DNA of 64,000 nucleotides from Lactobacillus xylocopicola. GTDB lineage: Bacteria; Bacillota; Bacilli; Lactobacillales; Lactobacillaceae. The translations under genes and the position numbers were made by a program. The DNA is taken from assembly GCF_033096005.1 (NCBI RefSeq), contig NZ_AP026803.1, positions 1,172,001-1,236,000 of the forward strand. The letters run 5' to 3'. The notes under the pieces are model-generated. The model saw nothing but the letters and a program-made list of their open reading frames with translations, made no database searches and was not told the origin of the DNA. Numbering within the stretch: the first letter of the stretch is position 1; every line of letters begins with the position of its first letter. Below, in pieces: positions 50,701 to 55,500 of this stretch.

Positions 50701-50892
50701 TTGATTGTTCTGATTATCAGTATCAGACGTTTTTACTTCTTGGGCACTTACTGAACTAGCCGATTGAGAGAGGGCTGCTCCTCCCCCTAGCATAAAAGTC
50801 AAAAGAGAGTAGCTAACTAGCCAACCCTTTTTACTTTTGTGCATCTTATAGTTAGTATTTTTGATTTCTTCAATCATTTTAAATCTATTCAA
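35782..50892 (-). CDS. giant surface protein G: adhesive head, 44 DUF1542 repeats, four SLAP units (5036 aa)
   Basis: The largest complete gene, 15.1 kb. Order: signal peptide (1-50); helical module (about 80-158); very basic segment (165-205); SLATYSGLNSFLK (208-220); SVNIPTAEIPTDV; pectate-lyase-like head (about 332-755); MucBP-like domains (to about 1025); 44 DUF1542 units by hand count (about 1026-4622); a roughly 160-residue linker dominated by NGS triplets with NDS and GSGNNGG variants; and four SLAP units (about 4785-5036). There is no LPXTG. The start is TTG preceded by GGGAG. The frame is unbroken over 5036 codons, so the gene is intact. Role inferred: an extremely long wall-anchored stalk presenting a carbohydrate- or mucin-binding head. 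Repetition makes the unit number sensitive to assembly. Confidence 0.93.
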   Translation of the reverse strand: MNRFKMIEEIKNTNYKMHKSKKGWLVSYSLLTFMLGGGAALSQSASSVSAQEVKTSDTDNQNNQVGVDKSAQQKVDDQAVSEAKQTGLNTLETLATSTKQKINGDRNLTSATKAKQIKAVDALLNDSKAKVNAVTDLAGIKTVLDKASADITATYQAGVDRASLLRKADKPAKTKAVKAKKAKARSKKTGSKTKKLKAKKSKAAAQGSLATYSGLNSFLKSGSDDTASKKSSTKAKDYGSLIDASKPSNTSVNIPTAEIPTDVSGSKLADDSAAKPNNSNDANSELAANPRSIGVAGYDSSKSVTVGADPDSERDDFNKDVDKPAGKTPTSMNIATPDQIVNPDMYKKKVANVSDFNSLAAAWTDASVTYINITSDISYTGGTIGNRAAGASVVVNGNGHTIDLDRQTFSYVGVPYSNLTTVTITNGKFQQGFPGNNGNSSSLVYSSNGAGLKVNIDNVTLSSSTSNGYNPIHVLMANGSKITFSGNNVFNISNEVTRGVGMIDFANNGHVTMNRTSNDIRYSEFYMSYVAPQDSVGYGNQITMGDGSSNTAYTYNGTPANYPAMYNNINGVTVGDNVKWTQTGFQYFLNGTQGGNSVAQYKFGQNFNLSAPVTTQPNAIRLYGTQQAVFNAGTTFDINQRYNDSVIRVNDSSSVTFISPKQLHLAIQDGNGNPVATGAGIISGAGTVSLNNSNIKTWLGNNSQTNSTAGDNTAKFARMVVRNGQATVTDLNGTTAVSNIVTPTTRELQTIAIPVGKVNVQYVDQNGKNVGGLVEVPLDKDAYIGQYLPLITEDNVVKNMPKGYMWAIGKQVYAGAKSDAQSGGDPTNDNDNGDTYGQASVGLTPMEGTTYTYKIYVYGIKQNVTYQYVDVNHKDRILTSPLSGQTGTEAAGGVTPANYGNTIDWTNKYYTEDNVPAGYHYAASAPNQAKTTVVSDNNPTVTIYVEGNPQTINPTFVDTNGKQVVPNSPFVIQGATGQTIKLPTAPDANNWALDHVIVNGQTVAVGSAFEFANGTDEITYVYHPLDVEKQAANTAIDAEATKVKGEIDADPTLDSATKAKQKGDVDKAATTAKDNINKAVLPAQVDQAKADGIAAIDAAHVAGIALDQQKKDYSKQIDDEATKIKGEIDADETLDDETKVKQKGDVDKDAADAKAAINSATNIQAVKDATAAGIIKIDGDHIPGSVSLPDQKKAAIAAIDAEATKVKGEIDADTTLDAAAKAKQKGDVDKDAADAKTAINNATNAQQVKNAKEAGIIKIDGDHVPGNISLPDRKTSAIAAIDAEATKVKGEIDADVTLDTATKNKQKGDVDRDAAAAKDKINSATTAQGVIDAKDEGIVKIDGDHVPGSISLPVQKTNAIAAIDAEATKVKAEIDADVTLDTATKNEQKANVDTDAAIAKANINSATNAQGVNDAKEAGIIKIDGDHIPGSISLPVQKTDAIAAIDAEAAKVKGEIDADVTLDTATKNEQKANVDKDATIAKNNITNAKDAQGVKDAKEAGIIAIDADHIPGNVSLPVQKADAIAAIENEATKIKADIDADVTLNSKEKAAQKANVDKDAADAKTAINAATNAQGVKDAKDAGIIKIDGDHIPGSVSLPDQKDAAKAAIDAEATKIKNEIDADETLDTATKAKQKGDVDKDAADAKAAINTAKDAQGVKDAKEAGIIKIDGDHVPGNISLPDQKKDAIKAIDAEATKVKAEIDADVTLDAATKAKQKDNVDNDAAAAKANINSATNAQGVKDAKEAGIIKIDGDHIPGSVSLPDQKANAQAAIDAEATKIKAEIDADPTLDTATKKKQKGDVDTDATTAKANISQATDAQGVNDARDAGIAKIDSDHIPGNMTLPEQKADAIKAIDNEATKIKGEIDADPTLDDATKTKQKANVDKDATAAKNNINSATNAQGVKDAKDAGIIAIDGDHIPGNVSLPDQKKDAIKAIDQEATKIKGEIDADPTLDSKEKTAQKANVDKDAADAKTAINAATNAQGVKDAKEAGIIKIDGDHIPNSVSLPDQKRDAVAAIDAEATKIKNEIDADPTLDAATKKIQKDNVDTDAAAAKNKINQATTSQAVKDARDDGIVKIDGDHIPGNISLPDQKKNAIAAIDAEATKVKNEIDADPTLDDAAKTTQKGNVDKDATAAKAAINNATDAQGVKDAKSDGIIKIDGDHIPGSVSLPDQKTNAQAAIDAEAAKIKAEIDADPTLDSKEKTAQKTNVDVDAAAAKANISHATNAQGVKDATTAGIAKIDGDHIPGNVSLPDQKKNAQAAIDAEAAKVKNEIDADPTLDTAAKNKQKGQVDTDATIAKNNIIQATNAQGVKDAKDAGIIKIDGDHIPGSVSLPDQKKNAQKAIDDEAAKIKGEIDADSTLDTAAKTAQKGQVDKDAAAAKDAINNATDAQGVKDAKDAGIIKIDGDHIPGSISLPDQKKNAQKAIDDEATKVKGQIDADSTLDAATKTKQKANVDKDAADAKTAINNATDAQGVKDATDTGIAKIDADYVPGTVSLPDQKTNAQKAIDQEAAKIKGEIDADPTLDDAAKTAQKGQVDKDAAAAKDAINNATDAQGVKDATNTGISKIDADHIPNSTSLPDQKTNAQKAIDAEAAKIKAEIDNDSTLDDATKKIQKGNVDKDAAAAKANISQATNAQGVKDATTAGIAQIDADHIPGNISLPDQKKNAQAAIDAEAAKIKSEIDADSTLDTTAKNAQKAQVDKDATAAKNNISQATDAQGVKDAKDAGIIKIDGDHIPNSISLPDQKKNAKATIDAEATKIKGEIDADSTLDDATKKVQKDNVDKDAVAAKTKIDQAVDAQAVKDATDAGIIKIDGDHIPGSVSLPEQKKNAQAAIDAEANKVKAEIDADVTLDNAAKTAQKAQVDKDATAAKNNISQATDAQGVSDAKDAGINKIDADHIPGSVSLPDQKKNAQAAIDAEAAKIKGEIETDPTLDDAAKTTQKAQVDKDATAAKNNISQATDAQGVSNAKDAGIVKIDGDHVPNSTSLPDQKKSAQAIIDQEAAKIKAEIDADPTLDTTAKNAQKTNVDVDAAAAKANISQATNAQGIKDATNAGIIKIDGDHVPGSTSLPDQKKAAQATIDAEATKVKGEIDADPTLDNTAKAAQKAQVDKDAAAAKTNINNATDAQGVKDATNAGVAKIDSDHVPNSVSLPDQKKSAKATIDQEAAKIKGEIDADPTLDSAAKTTQKANVDKDAAAAKANIDQAVDAQGVKDATDAGIVKIDGDHVPNSISLPDQKTNAKATIDQEATKVKGQIDADPTLDNATKDKQKANVDTEAKKAKTAIDNATNAQEVKVAVDNGIIAIDAQYVPGQNGSLDSQKAKAQAAIEQEAAKIKAEIDADPTLDNAAKTIQKANVDRDATAAKANITQATDAQGVNDARDAGVIKIDNDHVPNSVSLSDQKKNAQAAIDAEAAKIKAAIDADPTLDNVTKTAQKGNVDVDAAAAKVNINNAVDAQGIKDATNAGIVKIDNDHVPGSVSLPDQKKNAQKAIDDEATKIKSEIDADETLDDVTKAAQKANVDKDAAAAKNNIDKATDAQGVKDATNAGINKIDSDHVPNATSLPDQKTNAKATIDREASKVKAEIDADPTLDTITKEAQKAQVDKDAAAAKTNIDQALNAQGVKDATNAGIAKINSDHVPNSTSLVDQKKNAQATIDAEATKIKAEIDADETLDDATKATQKAQVDKDAAAAKVNISQATDAQGVKDATAAGIAKIDSDHIAGSVSLADQKTNAQKVIENEAAKIKAEIDADPTLENSEKDAQKAQVDKDAADAKNKIDQAINAQGVKDATSAGVAKIDSDHVPSNISIPEQKKNAQKAIDDEATKIKAEIDADETLDDATKAKQKAQVDKDAADAKNKIDQATNITDIKEAKNAGIAKVDSDHVPSNLPLADQKKNAQKAIDDEAARVKDAIDADKTLNDAAKSEQKATVDKDAAAAKSKIDQALNAQGVNDAKAAGIAKINSDHLTNSKSLSDQKLDAKATIDAEAARIKAEIDSDPTLDDATRAKQKANVNKEATKAKAAIDNATSAQEIKVEVYNGVTAIDAQHVSGEMGSLESQKAKAQAAVDEEAAKIKAEIDADPTLDSETKAAQKANVDKDADSAKKQIDQALNAQSVKDIANAALVVIDNDHVTNGTSLSDQKKNAQLAIDDEAAKVKAKIDADQGLDDAAKIEQKANVDKDAAAAKARIDQAINAQGVKEALNAGIAKIDGDYVSTGTSISDQKLAAQAKIEAEAKKIKAEIDADTTIDRATKDKQKANVDDAATKAKTAIDKATSAQTIKVALNSGIADIDAQHIPNGNLDSQKAMAVAEIDQEAAKTKKQIANDTSIDDKTKLAQTAAVDNEAAIAKANIQNATDAQAVSDALTNGITNIDAQYVTNPMSLANQKDYAKQLINDEADIVKEAINADSSLDQATKDKQLKAVDAQKQKALDKIDAALDAQTVQKEYNDGILAIHAQYVTKDLTAQKQAAKDALLQEANTIKAAIASDVTLTATAKATQTANVQTELEKAQNAIDRAKTAQDINDLEDAGIKAIDAQYIPGKPLDEQKADAIAAIDQAAQAAKDKVDKDQSKTDAEKQKDKDAIDAAASAAKDEINKGTDADSINHAKDNGIAAIDKITANNGSNGSNGSGSNGSNGSNGSNGSNGSNGSNGSNDSNGSNGSNDSNGSNGSNGSNGSNDSNGSNGSNGSNGSNGSNGSNGSNGSNGSNGSNGSNGSNGSNGSNGSNGSNNSGSGNNGGSGNNGSNGSNGSNGSNGSNGSNGSNGSNGSNGSNGDATKPGNAVQKQLYHNAYFYNKDGKRANLLIAQKGSSVATYGTEKINGREFYLTDNGLYIAVNNTIQQRRVLMHNSFVYNQNGKRVGKKILRKTSEVDTYGDPVMIHGKAYYIISNNRYVKAKNFGPISIESNNVLADGVTANAEILHNSYVYDAEGKRLGNVVLKAGSKITTGASKEVNGRKLIAISDGQYVDSENITGTSRQLRTKAYVYNQYGNRAGRKALKKNKTIQTYGSAVTIQGEKYYTVGYNKFVKHSAVK
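36545..37020 (-). repeat. Gly-Ser-Asn linker of gene G
   Basis: Nearly pure 9-bp-period NGS repeat of about 158 residues. Four NDS variants occur in the central part, and one NNSGSGNNGGSGN break lies near 36655-36695. Confidence 0.9.
37027..47815 (-). repeat. DUF1542 repeat array of gene G (44 units)
   Basis: Hand count of 44 unit heads. Units 1-8 are nearly the same as units 1-8 of A and H; the central part is homogeneous; units 39-44 diverge and match the terminal units of the other paralogues by position. Confidence 0.88.
48625..49900 (-). repeat. pectate-lyase-like head segment, copy G
   Basis: Near-identical to copies A, F and H, with private changes: FPGNNGNSSS for FPGNDGDSSS, RYSEF for RFSEF and PQDSVG for PQASVG. 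Confidence 0.9.
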
Positions 50893-50949
50893 AAGTTTCT
50901 TACTCCCATCTTTATATTATTATAATTAATATATTCCATTTGGTTATAA

Positions 50950-50978
50950 ATAGTATCACAGTTATTAAAAAATAAATA
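50950..50978 (-). promoter_or_regulatory. candidate promoter of gene G
   Basis: TACTAT (50950-50955 on the minus strand) is preceded by TGA as in A, B and F. The -35 hexamer at 17 bp is TATTTA, a poor match, so this copy has lost the TRGAAA box or uses another promoter in the AT-rich leader. Confidence 0.4.
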
Positions 50979-51320
50979 CATTTATCGAAATATATTTAAT
51001 TAAGATGCACAAAAAGTATATTTTGTTCTTCGTTTCATTAAAAGTACTGATTTAATAGGCTTTTAAATATTTTTTATTCTAATGTATATACCCTAATCAC
51101 ATATATCTTATAACAAGATAGATTTTTTTGTTAATATAAAAATAATACTTATGCGATTATACTTATATTTTTATAGTTAATATATTTATGTAATAAAACA
51201 TATAAAATAAGCTGCATAATTATAACATTTAATTTATCACTTATGTTCATCATTAAGTGCACTGCTGTATACTAGCCATGTAACTTTCTCAGCTAGAATT
51301 TTTATGAAAAATACAATTTT
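50979..51320. other. AT-rich non-coding stretch
   Basis: No supportable gene, RNA or strong hairpin was found here. The sequence is very AT-rich and probably comprises upstream sequence of gene G and degraded mobile-element flank. Confidence 0.5.
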
Positions 51321-51323
51321 GAT

Positions 51324-51410
51324 GTGAACCCAAAAATTAGGACAATTTAATAAATTTTAGCTGAAGACTAACTCCTGATACTCAATAGTGGGATTAGTCC
51401 TTTTTCTACG
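51324..51410 (-). mobile_element. IS3-type right-end remnant
   Basis: On the minus strand a short frame RRKRTNPTIEYQELVFS followed by a stop (51357-51359) resembles the C-terminus of an IS3-family OrfB. It is followed after a few bases by TTGTCCTAATTTTTGGGTTC, a sequence of the form found in IS3-group terminal inverted repeats. The upstream frame is closed by stops, so only the end of the element survives. Family assignment rests on a short match. Confidence 0.5.
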
Positions 51411-51601
51411 CAAAATCAAGTACTATCAATGATTAATTTACTTTTATTCTCAAAGCAGTGGCGGATTATCCCGAGCTTTGGCTATTTTAGCTTAGCTGCC
51501 CTTTTTAATGCCGTACAAAAAGAGTTTAATCTCTTGGTTTAATTTTACAGTTAAACTGTTATAACGAGATTGATCAAATTATTACGACTAAAGCCCATTT
51601 G

Positions 51602-52320
51602 TTAACTTACTACGTTGTAATAATCATAAGTTTGATCAAACTTGATTAAGTGGTAGATAGTACGAAGCAATTTATGGACTGTTGCGATCTTCTTAAAGCT
51701 GCGTGCGGCTATCTGTTTCAATCTGGCCTATGCGTGATACAACAGCTTGAGGACGACTGCGGCACCTCGTTTACCAATATGATCAGACATTACCAGTTTG
51801 CCGAATTCATAGTGACGTAAGTCAACGCCCACAAAGTCATTAGCATTGCGGAAGCGTCTGGTGTCGTCCAGTTCACCTAAAAGACTTAGTGCCGTTACCA
51901 GCGAAATGCCAGGAATGCTATCTAGAATAAGGTCGTTGTGGTGCGGCAATTGGTTTGCCAGGAAGCCATCTTAACAATTACTTGCTTGCGCTGGACATCA
52001 AGTCTAAGCAGGAGGTCGGCATAGTAAGCTGCCTCTTCAATTTCATAGGCCGTATTGGCAACAGTGAGGGCTGAGAGTACTGCTAAACTATGCAAGCGTT
52101 TTAGCGGTCTTGGTTGGTGTCCTACACATACCACCGCTGCTATTGCTTGCTGTCCGGTCTGCTGGACCAGGCTAGGGTGCGATACAGCGACGATCCGTGC
52201 TGACTGCTGTTAAATTGGCGAGGTGGCGCGAACCGGTAAGCATCGTGTTGGTCAATCTTACCTAAATAATTTGGTCATCAAAGCCCAAAGTTGTCTTAAC
52301 TTCGAGGTTCACATCATTTC
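51602..52320 (-). pseudogene. IS110-family transposase remnant, several frameshifts
   Basis: Pieces in shifted frames on the minus strand reconstruct the middle and C-terminal part of an IS110/IS1111-type transposase: NLEVKTTLGFDDQI; GKIDQHDAYRFA; SARIVAVSHPSLVQQTGQQ; then LKRLHSLAVLSALTVANTAY followed by EIEEAAYYADLLLRLDVQRK; then in another frame NDLILDSIPGISLVTALSLL followed by GELDDTRRFRNANDFVGVDL, which is the Transposase_20 helix-hairpin segment; a TAG at 51728 is followed in the same frame by ARLKQIAARSFKKIATVHKL up to a stop at 51602. The N-terminal DEDD-containing part is missing. At least three frameshifts and two nonsense codons show long decay. Confidence 0.85.
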
Positions 52321-52432
52321 AGTAAACTAATTAAATTGCATGTTCAGTTAAATACATCTAAAAGGGGCAGCACTGCGCTATTAGTGTTTCTTGTGAAATG
52401 TTATCTGATGAATTTTCCCATTTTTGGGCAGC

Positions 52433-52498
52433 AAAAATCCCACCCTCAGGAAAACGTAAATTTTATTCATTTGCGTTGTTCATTTAAGTGGGATTTTT
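52433..52498 (-). terminator. candidate terminator of gene H
   Basis: AAAAATCCCAC (52433-52443) and GTGGGATTTTT (52488-52498) pair perfectly around a 44-base loop. On the minus strand the stem ends in a T-run, about 95 bp after the gene H stop. The long loop lowers confidence. Confidence 0.5.
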
Positions 52499-52591
52499 TA
52501 AAGTGATTTCTTACCTAAACCATCTTATAATTTTAATAATGGTTTTACTTTTACCCAATCAAGGTTATTGGTAAACCATTAGATACATATT

Positions 52592-55500
52592 TTAGGACAA
52601 TTTAGTAATATTTTCACTATCAACGTAATTTCCATCAGAAATTGCAATCATTTGACGACCATTTACTGTTTTACTTTCACCAGCAGTAACCTTAGAGCCT
52701 GCCTTTAAGACACTATCTCCGATGCGCTTCCCCTCACTATCATATACGTATGAGTCTTGTGTAATCTCCGCATTGGAAGTCACACCCTTAGCAAGTTCAT
52801 TATTGGCTTCAATTGAGACTTTGCCAAAGTTCTTGGCTTTAACATAGCGATTACTACTAATAATGTAATATGACTTACCTTTAATTTTGACTGGATCACC
52901 GTATGTACCAACTTCTGACATCTTCTTAAGTATCTTCTTACCAACGCGTTTACCCTTATTATTGTAGACAAATGCATTGTGTAACAGGAGACGTCTTTGT
53001 TGCGTAGTGTTATTAACAGCGATGTATAAATCATTATCAGTTAGGTAGAACTGGCGTCCATTAATGCTTTCAATTCCGTAAGTTGTAATTGCAGAACCTC
53101 TTTTAGCAACTAACAAGTTTGCCCGTTTACCTTCTTTGTTATAGAAGTAGGCGTTGTGGTAAAGCTTCTTTTGAACAGCTTTTCCTTTCTTGGTTTGTAC
53201 TCCATCAGAACCGTTAGAGCCAGTTGGGCCAGTTGAGCCAGTTGAGCCAGTTGGGCCAGTTGAACCATTGGAGCCAGTTGAGCCAGTTGAGCCAGTTGAG
53301 CCAGTTGAGCCAGTTGAGCCAGTTGAGCCAGTTGAGCCAGTTGAACCATTGGAGCCAGTTGAACCATTGGAGCCAGTTGAACCATTGGAGCCAGTTGAAC
53401 CATTGGAGCCAGTTGAACCATTGGAGCCATTGGAACCGTTAGAACCATTGGAACCGTTAGAACCATTGGAACCGTTGGAACCGTTAGAACTGTTAGAGCC
53501 ATTGGAACCGTTAGAACTGTTAGAGCCATTGGAACCGTTAGAACCGTTGGAGCCATTGGAACCGTTAGAACTGTTGGAGCCATTGGAACCGTTAGAACTG
53601 TTAGAGCCATTAGAGCCATTAGAGCCATTAGAACCGTTGGAGCCATTGGAACCATTGGAACCATTGGAACCATTGGAACCATTATTTGCAGCGACCTTAT
53701 CAATTGCAGACGTTCCGTTTTCTTTAGCCTGGTTAATTGAATCTATATCCGTGGCCTTATTGACTTCATCTTTAGCTGCTGCAGCCGCTGCGTCAATCGC
53801 ATCTTTATCTTTTTGCTTTTCAGCATCAGTCTTGCTCTGGTCTTTATCAACCTTGTCTTTAGCTGCTTGAGCCGCTTGATCTATCGCCGCATTCGCACTA
53901 GCTTTTTGTTCTTCAAGCGACTTGCCTGGAACATACTGGGCAGTAATTGCCTTAATCCCGGCATCCTCTAAGTCGCTGACAGCCTGAGCATTCTTTGCAC
54001 GATCAATTGCATTTTGAGTCTTTCCTAATTCAAGATCGACTTTACTAATCTGCGCTACTTTTTCATTAGCTGATAATGTTACATCATTATTAATGGCAGC
54101 CTTAATTGTGTTTGCTTCTTTTACCAATTCATCTTTAGCTGCTTGTTTTTGCGCAGTTAAATCGTTTGGAACATGTTGTGAATGAATTGCAAGTATGCCG
54201 TCGCTATATTCCTTCTGTACGGCTTCAACGTTTGCCGCTTGAGCAATTTTATCTACAGCTTTTTGTTTCTGTACATCTACCGCTTGAAGCTGCTTAGTCT
54301 TAGTTGCTTGATCTAAGGAATCATCATTGTTAATAGCTTCCTTCACAATATCTGCTTCATCGCTAACTAATTGCTTAGCTCGCTCTTTTTGCGCATCTAA
54401 CGTTATTGAGTTGGTAACATATTGTGCATCAATATTCGTAATACCCTTAGCAAGTGAGTCACTAATTGCCTGAGCGTTTGTAGCATTTTGGATGTTAGTC
54501 TTAGCAGTTGCTACTGCGCTATCCACAGCTGCACTTTGAGCTGCTTTTACAATATCATCCAGTGATGCGTCATTATTTATATTGTTTTTAACTTTAGTAG
54601 CTTCTTCATCAATTGCTGCATTTGCTTTCGTCTTTTGACTATCCAAACTGCTGCCTGGTACATGTTGAGCATCAATATCAGCAATTCCACTAGTTAACGC
54701 AAGCTTAATTGCCTGAGCAGAAGTTGCTTGTTCGATTGCTACCTTGCCTTTCAGTGCAGCAGTATCAACATTGGCCTTTTGAGCTGCCTTAGTTGTATCA
54801 TCCAAGGTCTCATCGCTATCAATGTCAGCCTTAATCTTTTTGATTTCAGCTTCAATCTTAGCTTGAGCATCCGCCTGCTGATCACTTATCGAACTACTTG
54901 GAACATAATCACCAGCAAGCTTCGCAATTCCAGCAGCTTGAGCATCCTTAATAGCTTGAGCGTTAACTGCTTGGGCTATCTGGGTCTTAGCTGTAGCAAC
55001 ATCTTGATCAACGTTAGCTTTTTGAGCTGCCTTCGCCTCATCGTCTAAGCCCTTGTCTGCATCAATCTTTGCTTTGACTTTTGCTGCTTCGGCATCAATT
55101 TCTTTTTGTGCAGCTGTTTTTTGATCAGACATCGAAGTGCTACTTGCTACATAATCGCTATCAATCTTGCTTATACCAGCAGTCATTGCCGTTTTGATAT
55201 CTTGTGCATTAAGTGATTGTGTAATTCTATCCTTAGCTGCAATAGCATCTCTATCAACATTAGCTTTCTGCTCAATCTTAGTCACATCATCTAAATTCTG
55301 GTCGGCATCAATTTGTGCCTTGACTTTAGTAGCTTCTTCGTCAATTGCTGTTTGAGCATTCTTCTTTTGCTCTGACAATGATAATCCATTCGTTACATAA
55401 TCACCAACAATTGTATTGATACTTGTATCAGTAATATCCTTAACACTTTGAGCATTAGTTGCTTGAGCTATCTGCGTCTTAGCTGTAGTAGCATCCAAAT

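Noticed and set aside
51728..52134. Two separate small minus-strand genes at 51728-51949 and 51922-52134
   Set aside because: They are adjacent frames of one broken IS110-family transposase; the matching segments continue across the frameshift.
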